64,000 bases of DNA, from contig NZ_FUZU01000003.1 of the NCBI RefSeq assembly GCF_900167975.1, positions 682,001-746,000 of the forward strand, in the 5' to 3' direction. The stretch is from Ohtaekwangia koreensis. Lineage in GTDB: Bacteria; Bacteroidota; Bacteroidia; Cytophagales; Cyclobacteriaceae. The position numbers and the translations under genes were made by a program. Each line of letters begins with the position of its first letter. Within the stretch, counting starts at the first letter, position 1. Shown one piece after another: positions 39,915 through 48,793 of this stretch. The notes below the pieces were generated by a model. It was not told the origin of the DNA and did not search any database. It was given only the letters and a program-made list of their open reading frames with translations.

Positions 39915-40805
39915 TCAGACGCTTCGTATTTCTCTGAATATTTTCAGGGAAAGCTCAATGTATTCTTTCAATTCCTCTTCTCTCTCCTTTGACCAAACAA
40001 ATCGCATTTCAACTTTTGCAGGTATATCTGCGAGCTCAAAATATTTTATATTCAAGTTCATTCCTTTCACAGCTGACTTCGCAATAATCGTTACGCCAAG
40101 GCCTTCGCTTACCATTTTCAAATTCGTTGATGCATTTGGTGATTGAAAAACTACCTTGGGAGTAAATCCATTTTTACGAAAAAGCCGATATAATACATCA
40201 CTATACATCTGCCCGTCTTCTCGGGCCGGTAAAATCCAATCAGCATTAGCCAAGGGTCTCAGGTCAGCACTTTTGAGGTTTACTTTCAAATTCCTGGGCA
40301 TCGCGACTACAAAATTTTCTTTATACAACATCGCAGATTCAATGCCATCAGGTCCAACTTCATTTGGTATTATTCCGAAGTCAAGTTCACGATCCAGTAT
40401 CTTCGTAAATATAATGTTACAAGAGTTTTCTAAAAGTCCAATCTTTAAATGAGGGTATGATGTTGTAATCGTCTTTAAAAAATAAGGCAACACAGAATAC
40501 ATAGCCGAGCTCACGTGTCCAATCATTATTTCTCCGGCTTCTCCCTTATGTATCTCGTTAGCTCTTTTTTGTGCGTGACCAAGCTGTTTAAGGATTCGCG
40601 TGACTTCATTTTTGAAGAATATACCAGCGGCAGTAAGCTTGATTTGTTTTTTTGTTCGATCAAATAATTCAGCACCAACCTCATCTTCCAGGTTTTTTAT
40701 CTGACGACTCAAAGCTGGTTGTGCTATATATATACTACTGCTTGCCCTATGAAAATTTAATACCTCAGCAACTGCGAGGAAGTTTTTTAATTGATCGGTT
40801 GTCAT
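39915..40805 (-). CDS. LysR-family transcriptional regulator
   Basis: 296 residues from the ATG at 40805, which places the HTH at the usual position; a frame from 40835 adds ten. The HTH is LKNFLAVAEVLNFHRASSSI with YIAQPALSRQIKNLE, then a coiled-coil linker and a substrate-binding domain (MIGHVSSAMYSVLPYFLKTI, KMVSEGLGVTIIAKS). The ligand is unknown. The 9-mer TTGATAACA occurs twice on the minus strand at 40823 and 40854, 31 bases apart, close to the start, which could be an autoregulatory site. Divergent from the GNAT gene. Confidence 0.92.
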   Translation of the reverse strand: MTTDQLKNFLAVAEVLNFHRASSSIYIAQPALSRQIKNLEDEVGAELFDRTKKQIKLTAAGIFFKNEVTRILKQLGHAQKRANEIHKGEAGEIMIGHVSSAMYSVLPYFLKTITTSYPHLKIGLLENSCNIIFTKILDRELDFGIIPNEVGPDGIESAMLYKENFVVAMPRNLKVNLKSADLRPLANADWILPAREDGQMYSDVLYRLFRKNGFTPKVVFQSPNASTNLKMVSEGLGVTIIAKSAVKGMNLNIKYFELADIPAKVEMRFVWSKEREEELKEYIELSLKIFREIRSV

Positions 40806-40973
40806 ATATACTGATGCAATAATGTTATCAATCAATGCAAATTAAGTATTTTTTGTTATCAAACAATTTCGCTTGCTTTAAGTATTGAAAGGATTTAGGA
40901 CATCTCTTCTATAGCACCGAATAAGGAACTACTGGATGCTTCTAGGAAACCTATATAAAGAATACTATTACAA

Positions 40974-41501
40974 ATGATTAGTAAAGCGTCACTACAACAT
41001 GCGGAAGTACTTAGCGAACTAGGTGCAGAAACTTTTTATAAATCGCACAAGGACAGTGCACCTGCCCATGAAATAGCTACTTACATGAAGAAAGTATACA
41101 GTCTGGATGCTATCAAAAAGGAATTGGCTAACCCTGTAAATATTTATCACATAATTCAACATGAAAATATAGTTGCCGGATTTTCCAAAATAGAGCTCAC
41201 TATGAAACATCCTGCAATTAAACCAGAGCATGTTTCAAAGATGGATCAAATCTATTTGCTGGATTCTTTTCATGGCCTTAAGCTAGGTGCTGAACTCATG
41301 AGTTATAATATTGACTACTCGAAATCACGCGGGCAAAACGGAATGTGGTTAGTGGTATGGATCGGGAATATAACGGCAATCTCCTTTTACAAAAAATTTG
41401 GTTTCCGAATAGTCGCCAAAGATGAATTTAATCTTACCGAAACTCACGTCAGCCCATGCCACATTATGTTGTTAGAATACAATTACAACAAAACAAGTTA
41501 G
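40974..41501 (+). CDS. GNAT-family N-acetyltransferase
   Basis: 175 residues. The acetyl-CoA-binding core is seen in MDQIYLLDSFHGLKLGAELM (the Q/R-x-x-G-x-G/A loop is degenerate here as GLKLGA) and WLVVWIGNITAISFYKKFGF, which is the usual beta5-alpha4 motif with N-x-x-A-x-x-F-Y-x-K-x-G-F. The substrate is unknown; close types include spermidine and protein acetyltransferases. It is divergent from the LysR gene, so a regulator-target relation is possible. Confidence 0.87.
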   Translation: MISKASLQHAEVLSELGAETFYKSHKDSAPAHEIATYMKKVYSLDAIKKELANPVNIYHIIQHENIVAGFSKIELTMKHPAIKPEHVSKMDQIYLLDSFHGLKLGAELMSYNIDYSKSRGQNGMWLVVWIGNITAISFYKKFGFRIVAKDEFNLTETHVSPCHIMLLEYNYNKTS

Positions 41502-41540
41502 TATATACAATGTTAGGACGAACCTTTAAATAACTAATCA

Positions 41541-41774
41541 ATGACAAATGCTTTAGGCTTTCTAGCACTTACTCTGAATTTAACATCGATGACGATGAAA
41601 GATATTCTATACCTGCGGGTTTTGTCGTTAGTGGCAAACACCATTTATATACTATATGGTTTGCTCATCGGTGCCGCACCCATTGTAACAGGGAGTTTTA
41701 TCGCGGTAGTGATTCATTCTGTTAGTATCTACAAACTTAAGCACCCGAAGCAAATTACGTTGTCTAAAAAATAA
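41541..41774 (+). CDS. Small two-helix membrane protein (YgjV-like)
   Basis: 77 residues with two membrane helices: an N-terminal one around ALGFLALTLNLTSM and LVANTIYILYGLLIGAAPIVTG; the segment LRVLSLVANTIYILYG resembles the YgjV family. No catalytic residues are seen. It starts 39 bases after the GNAT gene and ends 36 bases before the DinB-like gene, so all three may share a transcript. Confidence 0.65.
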   Translation: MTNALGFLALTLNLTSMTMKDILYLRVLSLVANTIYILYGLLIGAAPIVTGSFIAVVIHSVSIYKLKHPKQITLSKK

Positions 41775-41810
41775 ACTGATCGAATTCTCACAACTCCCAA
41801 ATCATGCTCC

Positions 41811-42308
41811 ATGAATAAAAACGATTTGAAACTCAGAATGGAAACTGTTTTTAACAATTTCGTTCATGCCATTCAGCAACACACGGATATAAATAAGAAC
41901 AGGGCTGATGGAGGTTGGTCGGTGGGGCAGATTGCCAACCATATTCTAAAAGGGACAGACACGAACTTAGGCTCTACTAAAAAGACAGAACGCCCCTACG
42001 ATAAAAATGCTGATTCGATCAAGATGCTCTTTTTGGATTTTGGTAAGAAGTTCTTCAATACACCAGATATTGAACCCGATGTAAAACAATATACAAAAGA
42101 AGATTTGGTCATCTCTTTATATGAATTACAGAAAGAAATTTTTCAAATGATTGACAACGAAGATTTAACTGAGACTTGTGTTGATTGGGAGTTGCCTGTA
42201 TGGGGAAATCTCACTAAATACGAATGTGTTATTTTATATGAAAACCATATTATAAGACACACAAAACAGGTAACTGACTTTCATAAAGTAACGGCACAAG
42301 AATTTTAA
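41811..42308 (+). CDS. DinB-superfamily protein
   Basis: 165 residues of a four-helix bundle: GGWSVGQIANHILKG at the position of the first metal-binding His, and a final helix with YECVILYENHIIRHTKQV carrying the H-x-x-x-H pair. This three-His pattern is typical of DinB/YfiT-like thiol-dependent metal enzymes. The actual reaction is unknown. Confidence 0.82.
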   Translation: MNKNDLKLRMETVFNNFVHAIQQHTDINKNRADGGWSVGQIANHILKGTDTNLGSTKKTERPYDKNADSIKMLFLDFGKKFFNTPDIEPDVKQYTKEDLVISLYELQKEIFQMIDNEDLTETCVDWELPVWGNLTKYECVILYENHIIRHTKQVTDFHKVTAQEF

Positions 42309-42392
42309 CAACGAAACCATTGAGACATCGTAACATGAATTGTTACAGCAGGAAGTTTCATAAAGATCGGTTTTACATAATAAGATTAACAA

Positions 42393-43031
42393 ATGCAGCC
42401 GAAAGAGAAAATAATAACAACCTATAATGCTACGGCTGAAAGCTATGCGGCTACCCGCATTGACGAACTCTCTAAGAAGCATTTTGACCGTTTGATTTTG
42501 AAAGAATTCGCGCGGCTCAATAAAGACAAAGGTATATGTGCGGACTTTGGCTGCGGCCCTGGACAAACTACAAAGTTTTTATTTGACGCTGGTGTAAAGA
42601 ATATAGTTGGTATCGATATTTCACCAGGAATGGTGAAGGTTGCCCGAGGAATTTTTCCATATATAGCGTTCGAGGAGGGCGATCTCCTTGTCTTACCTTA
42701 CAATGAAAGTCATTTTGCATCTGCGGTGGCATTCTATGCTATAGTGCATTTTGATTACAATCAGATTGGCCAAGCGTTTGCTGAGGTAAACCGTGTTTTG
42801 AAAAAAGGTGCCCATTTTTTATTCTCATTTCATGTGGGACAAGAGACCGTACATTTTGATAAGGCAAACGATATTGATGTTGATATTGATTTACACTTCT
42901 TGCAAACCGAGAGAATACAGGAGTTACTTTACAGTAACAATTTCAAAATAATTGATACTATAGAACGCTTCCCCTATCCAGATGTCGAGTATGCCACCAA
43001 GCGAGCTTACGTGTGGGCTGAAAAATTTTAA
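42393..43031 (+). CDS. Class I SAM-dependent methyltransferase
   Basis: 212 residues. Motif I ADFGCGPGQTTKFL, the acidic end of beta2 in VGIDISPGMVKVAR, motif II around EEGDLLVLPY and motif IV-type VLKKGAHFLFSFHVG define a Rossmann methyltransferase of the ubiE-like (Methyltransf_11/25) group. The substrate cannot be told. It lies 84 bases after the DinB-like gene on the same strand and converges with the ABC permease. Confidence 0.92.
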   Translation: MQPKEKIITTYNATAESYAATRIDELSKKHFDRLILKEFARLNKDKGICADFGCGPGQTTKFLFDAGVKNIVGIDISPGMVKVARGIFPYIAFEEGDLLVLPYNESHFASAVAFYAIVHFDYNQIGQAFAEVNRVLKKGAHFLFSFHVGQETVHFDKANDIDVDIDLHFLQTERIQELLYSNNFKIIDTIERFPYPDVEYATKRAYVWAEKF

Positions 43032-43069
43032 GCTGTTAATTCCATGAACAAACTTCGTTGGTATTACAA

Positions 43070-45487
43070 CTATTCGCTTTTCAAAATTTCGGCCGGGTTA
43101 CACTGAGCAGCCCGTATAGTCTGCGATCCAATCATGATGAACGCCATCGCCAAAACAGCCAGCAATCCACCAAACAATTCCACTATACCTATGCGATTGT
43201 GGAAAGGGAAATTGGTAAGCACTATATTTTCAAAGAATATATAGGTTATGGGAAGGGCTATCAGTGCAGATATAGCAAGCATAACCACGAATCCGTGACT
43301 TAGCAAGAGCACCAAGTTACCAGCGGTTGCACCTAATACCTTGCGTATGCTAATCTCCTTGATTCTGGTTTCAGTTGTGAATACAACCATCCCAAGCAGT
43401 CCCAATGAAGCGATCGAGATGGCAATGAATGAGAGGAAGCCGATAACTTTTATCATAGCAGAGAGTTCGTTGTAGGCATCCTCGATTGAGTCTTTATAAA
43501 ACTGGGCATCGAATGGATGAACAGGATCAACGCTCTTCCATACTTCCTGAATCTTTGCCATTGTCTCAATCGGGTTGTCGGTGTTAACACGTACATTCAC
43601 TAAGCCATCCCTCCCATCGCTTGTCAGAAATGCATCCGGTGTGAGGTATGTGAACACAACAGGTTCGATGTTTGAGTCGAGCTTGCTATAATGAAAGTCT
43701 TTTATGACGCCTACGATCGTAAGCTTTTTATTGTTTAAAAGTACTTCCTCTCCAATGGCCTTTTCCAAATCACCATTGCCAATGTTAAATTGCTTTAGTG
43801 TTTTTTCATTAACGATCAATTCGCTGGTAGCATCTTTCGTCACTGGTTTTGTAATAAAATTGTGACCCACGATTAGCTTGTAACCGTGCAGTGGTATATA
43901 ATTCTCATCGACTATATTTAACAACACCAAGGCCGAATCGCGCAAGCCTTTATATTTCAGGAAGCCGCCCCAGGCATTGCCGACACTGGTTAAGAGCCTG
44001 GACTGCGAAACTCCGGACACTTCCGGCATGGCTTTTAGTTTGTTGATTAGAACCTCCGGTTTATTTTTTTGAAGATTGATGTTGAGAATGTTTTCGGTAT
44101 TAAAGCCGAGATCGAAAGCAAGTATATCTTTATACTGAACATAACCAATGACTGTGCTGGTAATGAAGATCAATGTAAATGTATACTGAACCACCACCAG
44201 CGAGCGCCTGAAGCTAATGCCCTTGAATACCTTTATAGAAGACGCATCCTTCAGTGCATGCGTGATGTTGACTTTCGCGAAAAATATAGCAGGTAAGAAG
44301 CCAGCCACTATACCCACCACCATGGAAAAAGCAATAAACATCAACAGCATCGGCGATGTTATTTCGAGCTTTACTATTTTCAGAAGCTCAGGAGCGATGT
44401 CAATAAACTGCGGACGCAGCACCAGGAACATTGCGAAAGAAAGAACGAGACTTACAAACGATATGATCACAGCCTCAGCAAGGAACTGCATACATACCTG
44501 GCTCTTTCTTGCTCCAATCACCTTGCGTAAACCCACTTCCTTGTAACGTCTCATCGATCTGGCAATAGAGAGGTTGGTATAGTTGAAACATGCTGACAGT
44601 ATCACCACGAATGCTAATCCGCTAATGATCCACAGTACTACGCCAGGCATCGCAGGTCTTATTGAGTTTTCCAACTCCTCACCCACCATGATGTCGTACA
44701 AGGGAAGAAGCGTGAGGTATATCTCTGCTTCTTTGTCCAGTTTGTTTTCCTCGGCACAGATCGCATCGATTTGTGCCTGAAGGTTGGAAGCACTTAAATT
44801 CTTGGGGAGCAGTATATATACATAGTTTCTCTGCCAGACATTTCCCCACGTAAGAAGGTCTTGATCTTTTACAATGCGCGGTTCGATTGTGCTAAAGGAA
44901 ACAAGCGATTCAAATTGGATATGCGAAAAGAATGGAACATCCTTAAGGATGCCAGTGACTTTGTAATCGAGGTCGTTGATATGAATGGTCTTACCGAAAG
45001 CATCTTCGGCACCGAAAAGTTTTTTCGCCGAGGTTTCCGTAAGTACGATGGAATTAGGTGAATGAAGCGCGGTAGCAGCATCGCCTTTCAACATCGGTAA
45101 TGTAAAGATCCGAAGCATTGAAGGTTCAGCATATATACCCGTAAGCGGAATAACATTGCCGTTGATGTTTGCATCACCCGAGAATTCAGTTTGTAACTTC
45201 GTAGTCTCCTCAACACCGGATACTCTTTCCTGTATCAGTCTGTCAATTTTTATAGAGGTTGAGGCAAACTTACTGCTGTGGCCCTGCTTAAATTTAGCAT
45301 TCGAGGTAATGCGATATATACGGCTGCCTTTCTCGTTGAACCTATCGTATGACAGCAGGTCGTGCACGAAAGCGATGAGCAACAACCCCACCGACATGCC
45401 TATAGCAAGGCCAACGATATTGATTATGGAGAACAGCTTATTGCGCATAATACTGCGCACCGATGTTTTAATATAGCTTGCTATCAT
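43070..45487 (-). CDS. FtsX/MacB-type ABC transporter permease
   Basis: 805 residues with the duplicated Bacteroidota layout: TM1 (NKLFSIINIVGLAIGMSVGL), a MacB periplasmic core, a three-helix FtsX module (about 285-440), a second TM and periplasmic core, and a second FtsX module with the conserved IKEISIRKVLGATAGNLVLL. The matching GLRKVIGARKSQV is in the first half. These act with a separate ATPase as mechanotransducing exporters; no ATPase gene is adjacent. The LytTR two-component pair encoded upstream on the same strand is a plausible regulator. Confidence 0.92.
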   Translation of the reverse strand: MIASYIKTSVRSIMRNKLFSIINIVGLAIGMSVGLLLIAFVHDLLSYDRFNEKGSRIYRITSNAKFKQGHSSKFASTSIKIDRLIQERVSGVEETTKLQTEFSGDANINGNVIPLTGIYAEPSMLRIFTLPMLKGDAATALHSPNSIVLTETSAKKLFGAEDAFGKTIHINDLDYKVTGILKDVPFFSHIQFESLVSFSTIEPRIVKDQDLLTWGNVWQRNYVYILLPKNLSASNLQAQIDAICAEENKLDKEAEIYLTLLPLYDIMVGEELENSIRPAMPGVVLWIISGLAFVVILSACFNYTNLSIARSMRRYKEVGLRKVIGARKSQVCMQFLAEAVIISFVSLVLSFAMFLVLRPQFIDIAPELLKIVKLEITSPMLLMFIAFSMVVGIVAGFLPAIFFAKVNITHALKDASSIKVFKGISFRRSLVVVQYTFTLIFITSTVIGYVQYKDILAFDLGFNTENILNINLQKNKPEVLINKLKAMPEVSGVSQSRLLTSVGNAWGGFLKYKGLRDSALVLLNIVDENYIPLHGYKLIVGHNFITKPVTKDATSELIVNEKTLKQFNIGNGDLEKAIGEEVLLNNKKLTIVGVIKDFHYSKLDSNIEPVVFTYLTPDAFLTSDGRDGLVNVRVNTDNPIETMAKIQEVWKSVDPVHPFDAQFYKDSIEDAYNELSAMIKVIGFLSFIAISIASLGLLGMVVFTTETRIKEISIRKVLGATAGNLVLLLSHGFVVMLAISALIALPITYIFFENIVLTNFPFHNRIGIVELFGGLLAVLAMAFIMIGSQTIRAAQCNPAEILKSE

Positions 45488-45631
45488 GATCCAGTTATTT
45501 AATCAGTTCTGCTTCCTGTAGTTGACTTGTTATGTCAATACAAATTAGGATTGAGCATCGTAAGAAGAAAATAAGTTTTACCGGATACCAAAAGCTGAAT
45601 GCTGAATGACGTTTTTCAACACCTGAAGTTT

Positions 45632-46417
45632 TCAATCTTTACCCAGCCATTCTTTGAAGTGAGAAACCCTATCGCCACTAACGGTGACGTCTTGCTTTGT
45701 TTTTGGAACCAAGTCCAGCTTAAGTTTTCCAGCTGATATAGTGTGTATCATTTGAATCGAATTCAGCGATACAATGAATTGCCTGCTAACGCGAAAAAAC
45801 TGTTTAGGTTCGATGACCTGCATAAGTTTATCAAGGCTGTAATCAACGGGAAGAATGGTACCATCATTTGTAACCAACAAAACTGTTTTCTCCTCGAGAT
45901 GAAAATAGGCAATACTTTCAGTTTTGATGGATCTGATCTTCGTTCCAACCGTTACCATAAATCTGTCTTTGAACTGTGAATGATTTTGTTGGCTTAACTG
46001 GTTGATCAATGTCTTAATATATACTTGCGTTGATCCTGATTGCAATTCATGGTTGGATCGCAAGTACTTGAATTTAGTAAGCGCTGCAGCAAGTTCAGTG
46101 TCGTTAACAGGCTTAAGCAAGTAGTCGATGCTGTTGACCTTAAAAGCCTTGATCATATATTCATCGAAAGCGGTTGTAAAGATTATCGGAGTCGTTAAGT
46201 TCAATTGACTGACAATTTGAAAACTGTCACCATCTTCAAGGTGAATATCCATAAAGATAAGATCAACCGGAGTAGTCGGGTTTGTTGTGAACCATGCTAT
46301 CGCTTCTGCTACGGAAGAGATTTGAGCAAGCACATCGATTGAAGCATCATACTTCTTCACAAGCGAGATCAGTCGTTGAGCTGTCAGCCGCTCATCTTCG
46401 ATAACTACGACATTCAT
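45632..46417 (-). CDS. LytTR-type response regulator
   Basis: 261 residues. The receiver (1-120) has IEDER at the acidic pocket, the phosphoacceptor Asp in LIFMDIHLEDGDSF and the Lys in YLLKPVNDTEL. The C-terminal LytTR DNA-binding domain (about 155-258) has VGTKIRSIKTESIAYFH, FRVSRQFIVSLNSI and a final GDRVSHFKEWL. It overlaps the kinase gene by four bases. LytTR proteins bind direct repeats; the target may be the permease promoter in 45488-45631. Confidence 0.94.
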   Translation of the reverse strand: MNVVVIEDERLTAQRLISLVKKYDASIDVLAQISSVAEAIAWFTTNPTTPVDLIFMDIHLEDGDSFQIVSQLNLTTPIIFTTAFDEYMIKAFKVNSIDYLLKPVNDTELAAALTKFKYLRSNHELQSGSTQVYIKTLINQLSQQNHSQFKDRFMVTVGTKIRSIKTESIAYFHLEEKTVLLVTNDGTILPVDYSLDKLMQVIEPKQFFRVSRQFIVSLNSIQMIHTISAGKLKLDLVPKTKQDVTVSGDRVSHFKEWLGKD

Positions 46418-47517
46418 AACAGCGGAATTTTTACCATAAACAATTCTTCATCTTGTGTAATTTGTACAGGACTTTTGGTAAGAAGTTGATACCGGTTTTT
46501 AATATTTTCCAAACCAATTCCTGTTGATGTGGTTCTTTCAATTTCATTTCTGGGTCGTATAGGGTTTGTAACAACCAGGTAATTATCCTTAATCAAAATC
46601 GTGACAATCAAAGGTTCTTTTTGTGACATACGATTATGCTTAACACAGTTCTCAATCAGAAGCTGCAAGGTCAATGGAGCAATACGATATTTTTCAGCTT
46701 GCTCATCTGTTATATATATCTTCACATCAAACTTGCTCTCAAACCTGATCTTCAGCAGGAATGTATAAGACTCGAGGAAGTCTAATTCTGTCTTTAAGTA
46801 TACTGTATCGTTGTCCTTCTGCTCAAGAATATAGCGATATGCTTTTGAAAGTTGATCTATAAATTTTTCAGAAAGGTGTGGATCAACATGAACGAGAGAA
46901 GATAGTATACTCAGGCTGTTGAAAAGAAAATGGGGGCTAACCTGGTTCTTCAATGCTTCGAATTGGGCCATGGCATTTTCCCGTTTAAGTTGCTCCGTCT
47001 GAATTTCCATATAGCGCATTCTATAATGCGATTTGCGATTTAGTATCAGATAAAAAATGGAAATAGAAATGACAATAGTAAGCCCGGTGTTTGTTCGTCT
47101 CAAGGCATTCCACCATGCAAACTGAGGTGGCCTGTTACCGGGCCTGCGAATTTCCTCCTGACTCAAGGGCTCGGTCAACATTGACCAGAACTTGACATTG
47201 AGCTTAAAGAGAAGTTGTGATAACAATACTGCTACCAGGGCAACAACGATAGACAAAGCAATTGTCTTGATCCGCAACTCAAGCATACCTGGTCCTATGA
47301 TTTTTTCCGAATAATCAATAATGCGATCGATCGCTATAATAAGCAATGCATAAAATATGAAGTTCACAATCGCAGGGAATACAAGGAACTGTACATTCTT
47401 CCAATGTGCCAGGGGAATGTTGGCAGAAATTGTAATGGGATAATATATACATAGCACCGTTAGCGCCAGGTACATAGCCTGTTTAAAACTTATCTTTCCC
47501 TGCACCGGATCAGTCAT
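46414..47517 (-). CDS. LytS-type sensor histidine kinase
   Basis: 367 residues. Four N-terminal membrane helices (about 15-165) without an extracellular sensor domain, a short coiled coil, and the His_kinase domain with the phosphoacceptor in QVSPHFLFNSLSILSS, N box LLIENCVKHNRM and G box GIGLENIKNRYQLL. It phosphorylates the LytTR regulator whose gene it overlaps (ATGA). Confidence 0.94.
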   Translation of the reverse strand: MTDPVQGKISFKQAMYLALTVLCIYYPITISANIPLAHWKNVQFLVFPAIVNFIFYALLIIAIDRIIDYSEKIIGPGMLELRIKTIALSIVVALVAVLLSQLLFKLNVKFWSMLTEPLSQEEIRRPGNRPPQFAWWNALRRTNTGLTIVISISIFYLILNRKSHYRMRYMEIQTEQLKRENAMAQFEALKNQVSPHFLFNSLSILSSLVHVDPHLSEKFIDQLSKAYRYILEQKDNDTVYLKTELDFLESYTFLLKIRFESKFDVKIYITDEQAEKYRIAPLTLQLLIENCVKHNRMSQKEPLIVTILIKDNYLVVTNPIRPRNEIERTTSTGIGLENIKNRYQLLTKSPVQITQDEELFMVKIPLL

Positions 47518-47792
47518 ATAAATACTAATATACTATAACCAAAAAAATGAGTACGTTTCAACTCATACCTGGCATTCTGAGTTACGGAAATAGTTTGTTG
47601 AATGCCAATTTTTTAGGGTTGAATCGATTTAACAATTCTATTTGTCCAACCTCTTTCGAAATTTCAATCTTAACGTTCAAACCTTGCTTTTATCAAACCA
47701 TCGTCATACATTCAACTAAATTATTAGTTACTCATAATACTATATGTTTCCATTGATAAAACTTGTGAAGTGAGTAATCACAGACCACTGTT

Positions 47793-48692
47793 ATGAAAAA
47801 AATCAAATACATCATTTCCGTTATTGGGTTTCTATTCTACTCAATACAAATTAACGCACAGCCAACCGATATAAGATATCTCAACGAATCTCCGCCTGGT
47901 ACAACTCCTAAAGTATTTGCGCCCGGTAAGGTCTCAACAGAAAACGAATTTGAATTTGGAGCAGTTTTCTCCAATGACAACAACACATTTTATTACGGTG
48001 TTGAAATCAATGGCAAGGCAGAAACACGCATGATGAAATTTGAAAACGGAAGCTGGAATCAACCCGTTAAAATTCTTTTCCATGAGGTATATAACTACAA
48101 CGATCCTTTCCTGACGCCAGATAATAAAAAGCTGTTTTTCATTTCCGACAGACCCTTGACTGGTATAGGACCAAAAAAAGATTATGATATCTGGTTCATC
48201 GAACAGCAGGACGGAAAATGGTCTGAACCGAAAAATGCAGGTAAGAATATCAACTCTAGCAAGAATGAATACTACATTTCATTTACGAAAACGGGCAAGA
48301 TATATTTCTCATCCAATAGAGAAGACCATGAGAATAAGAACAATTACGACATCTATTCGTCTGAATTAAAAAATGGAGAATTTCAGCCATCCATTAAATC
48401 GAGTCCACAGATTAATACAGCTTTCTACGAAGCAGATGTCTTTGTGGCTCCGGATGAATCCTATATAGTATTTGCAGCAAATCGGCCCGGTGGATTAGGC
48501 AGCGGTGATCTTTATGTAAGCTTCCGCAAACAGGATGGAACCTGGACATCATCGAAGAGCTTGGGGAATGCAATCAACACAGAGACCGATGATTTCTGTC
48601 CGTATGTAACTGCGGACGGAAGCTATCTATTTTATGCAAGCCGAGGAGATATCTATTGGGTGTCCACTGATGTGATTAAAAAATTGAGATGA
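47793..48692 (+). CDS. Secreted PD40-repeat (TolB-like) beta-propeller protein
   Basis: 299 residues with a signal peptide (cleavage after QINAQ at about 23). PD40 blades are seen at NKKLFFISDRPL, TGKIYFSSNRED, ESYIVFAANRPGGLGSGDLY and GSYLFYASRGDIYW. The final blade lacks any additional domain such as OmpA, so the protein is just a propeller. Proteins like this are periplasmic or surface-exposed and bind peptides or sugars. Convergent with the 48794 gene across a strong hairpin. Confidence 0.87.
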   Translation: MKKIKYIISVIGFLFYSIQINAQPTDIRYLNESPPGTTPKVFAPGKVSTENEFEFGAVFSNDNNTFYYGVEINGKAETRMMKFENGSWNQPVKILFHEVYNYNDPFLTPDNKKLFFISDRPLTGIGPKKDYDIWFIEQQDGKWSEPKNAGKNINSSKNEYYISFTKTGKIYFSSNREDHENKNNYDIYSSELKNGEFQPSIKSSPQINTAFYEADVFVAPDESYIVFAANRPGGLGSGDLYVSFRKQDGTWTSSKSLGNAINTETDDFCPYVTADGSYLFYASRGDIYWVSTDVIKKLR

Positions 48693-48744
48693 AATTTTAT
48701 ATAAATTTAACTTGATCCATACAAGATTATCTTTTAATAAAATC

Positions 48745-48784
48745 AACTATATATCAGCATCTATAATAATACTGATATATAGTT
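48745..48784. terminator. Bidirectional hairpin between convergent genes
   Basis: AACTATATATCAG and CTGATATATAGTT are perfect 13-base arms with a 14-base AT-rich loop, ending 10 bases before the stop of the minus-strand gene. It is unusually AT-rich for a terminator. Confidence 0.65.
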
Positions 48785-48793
48785 AATGCCTCA

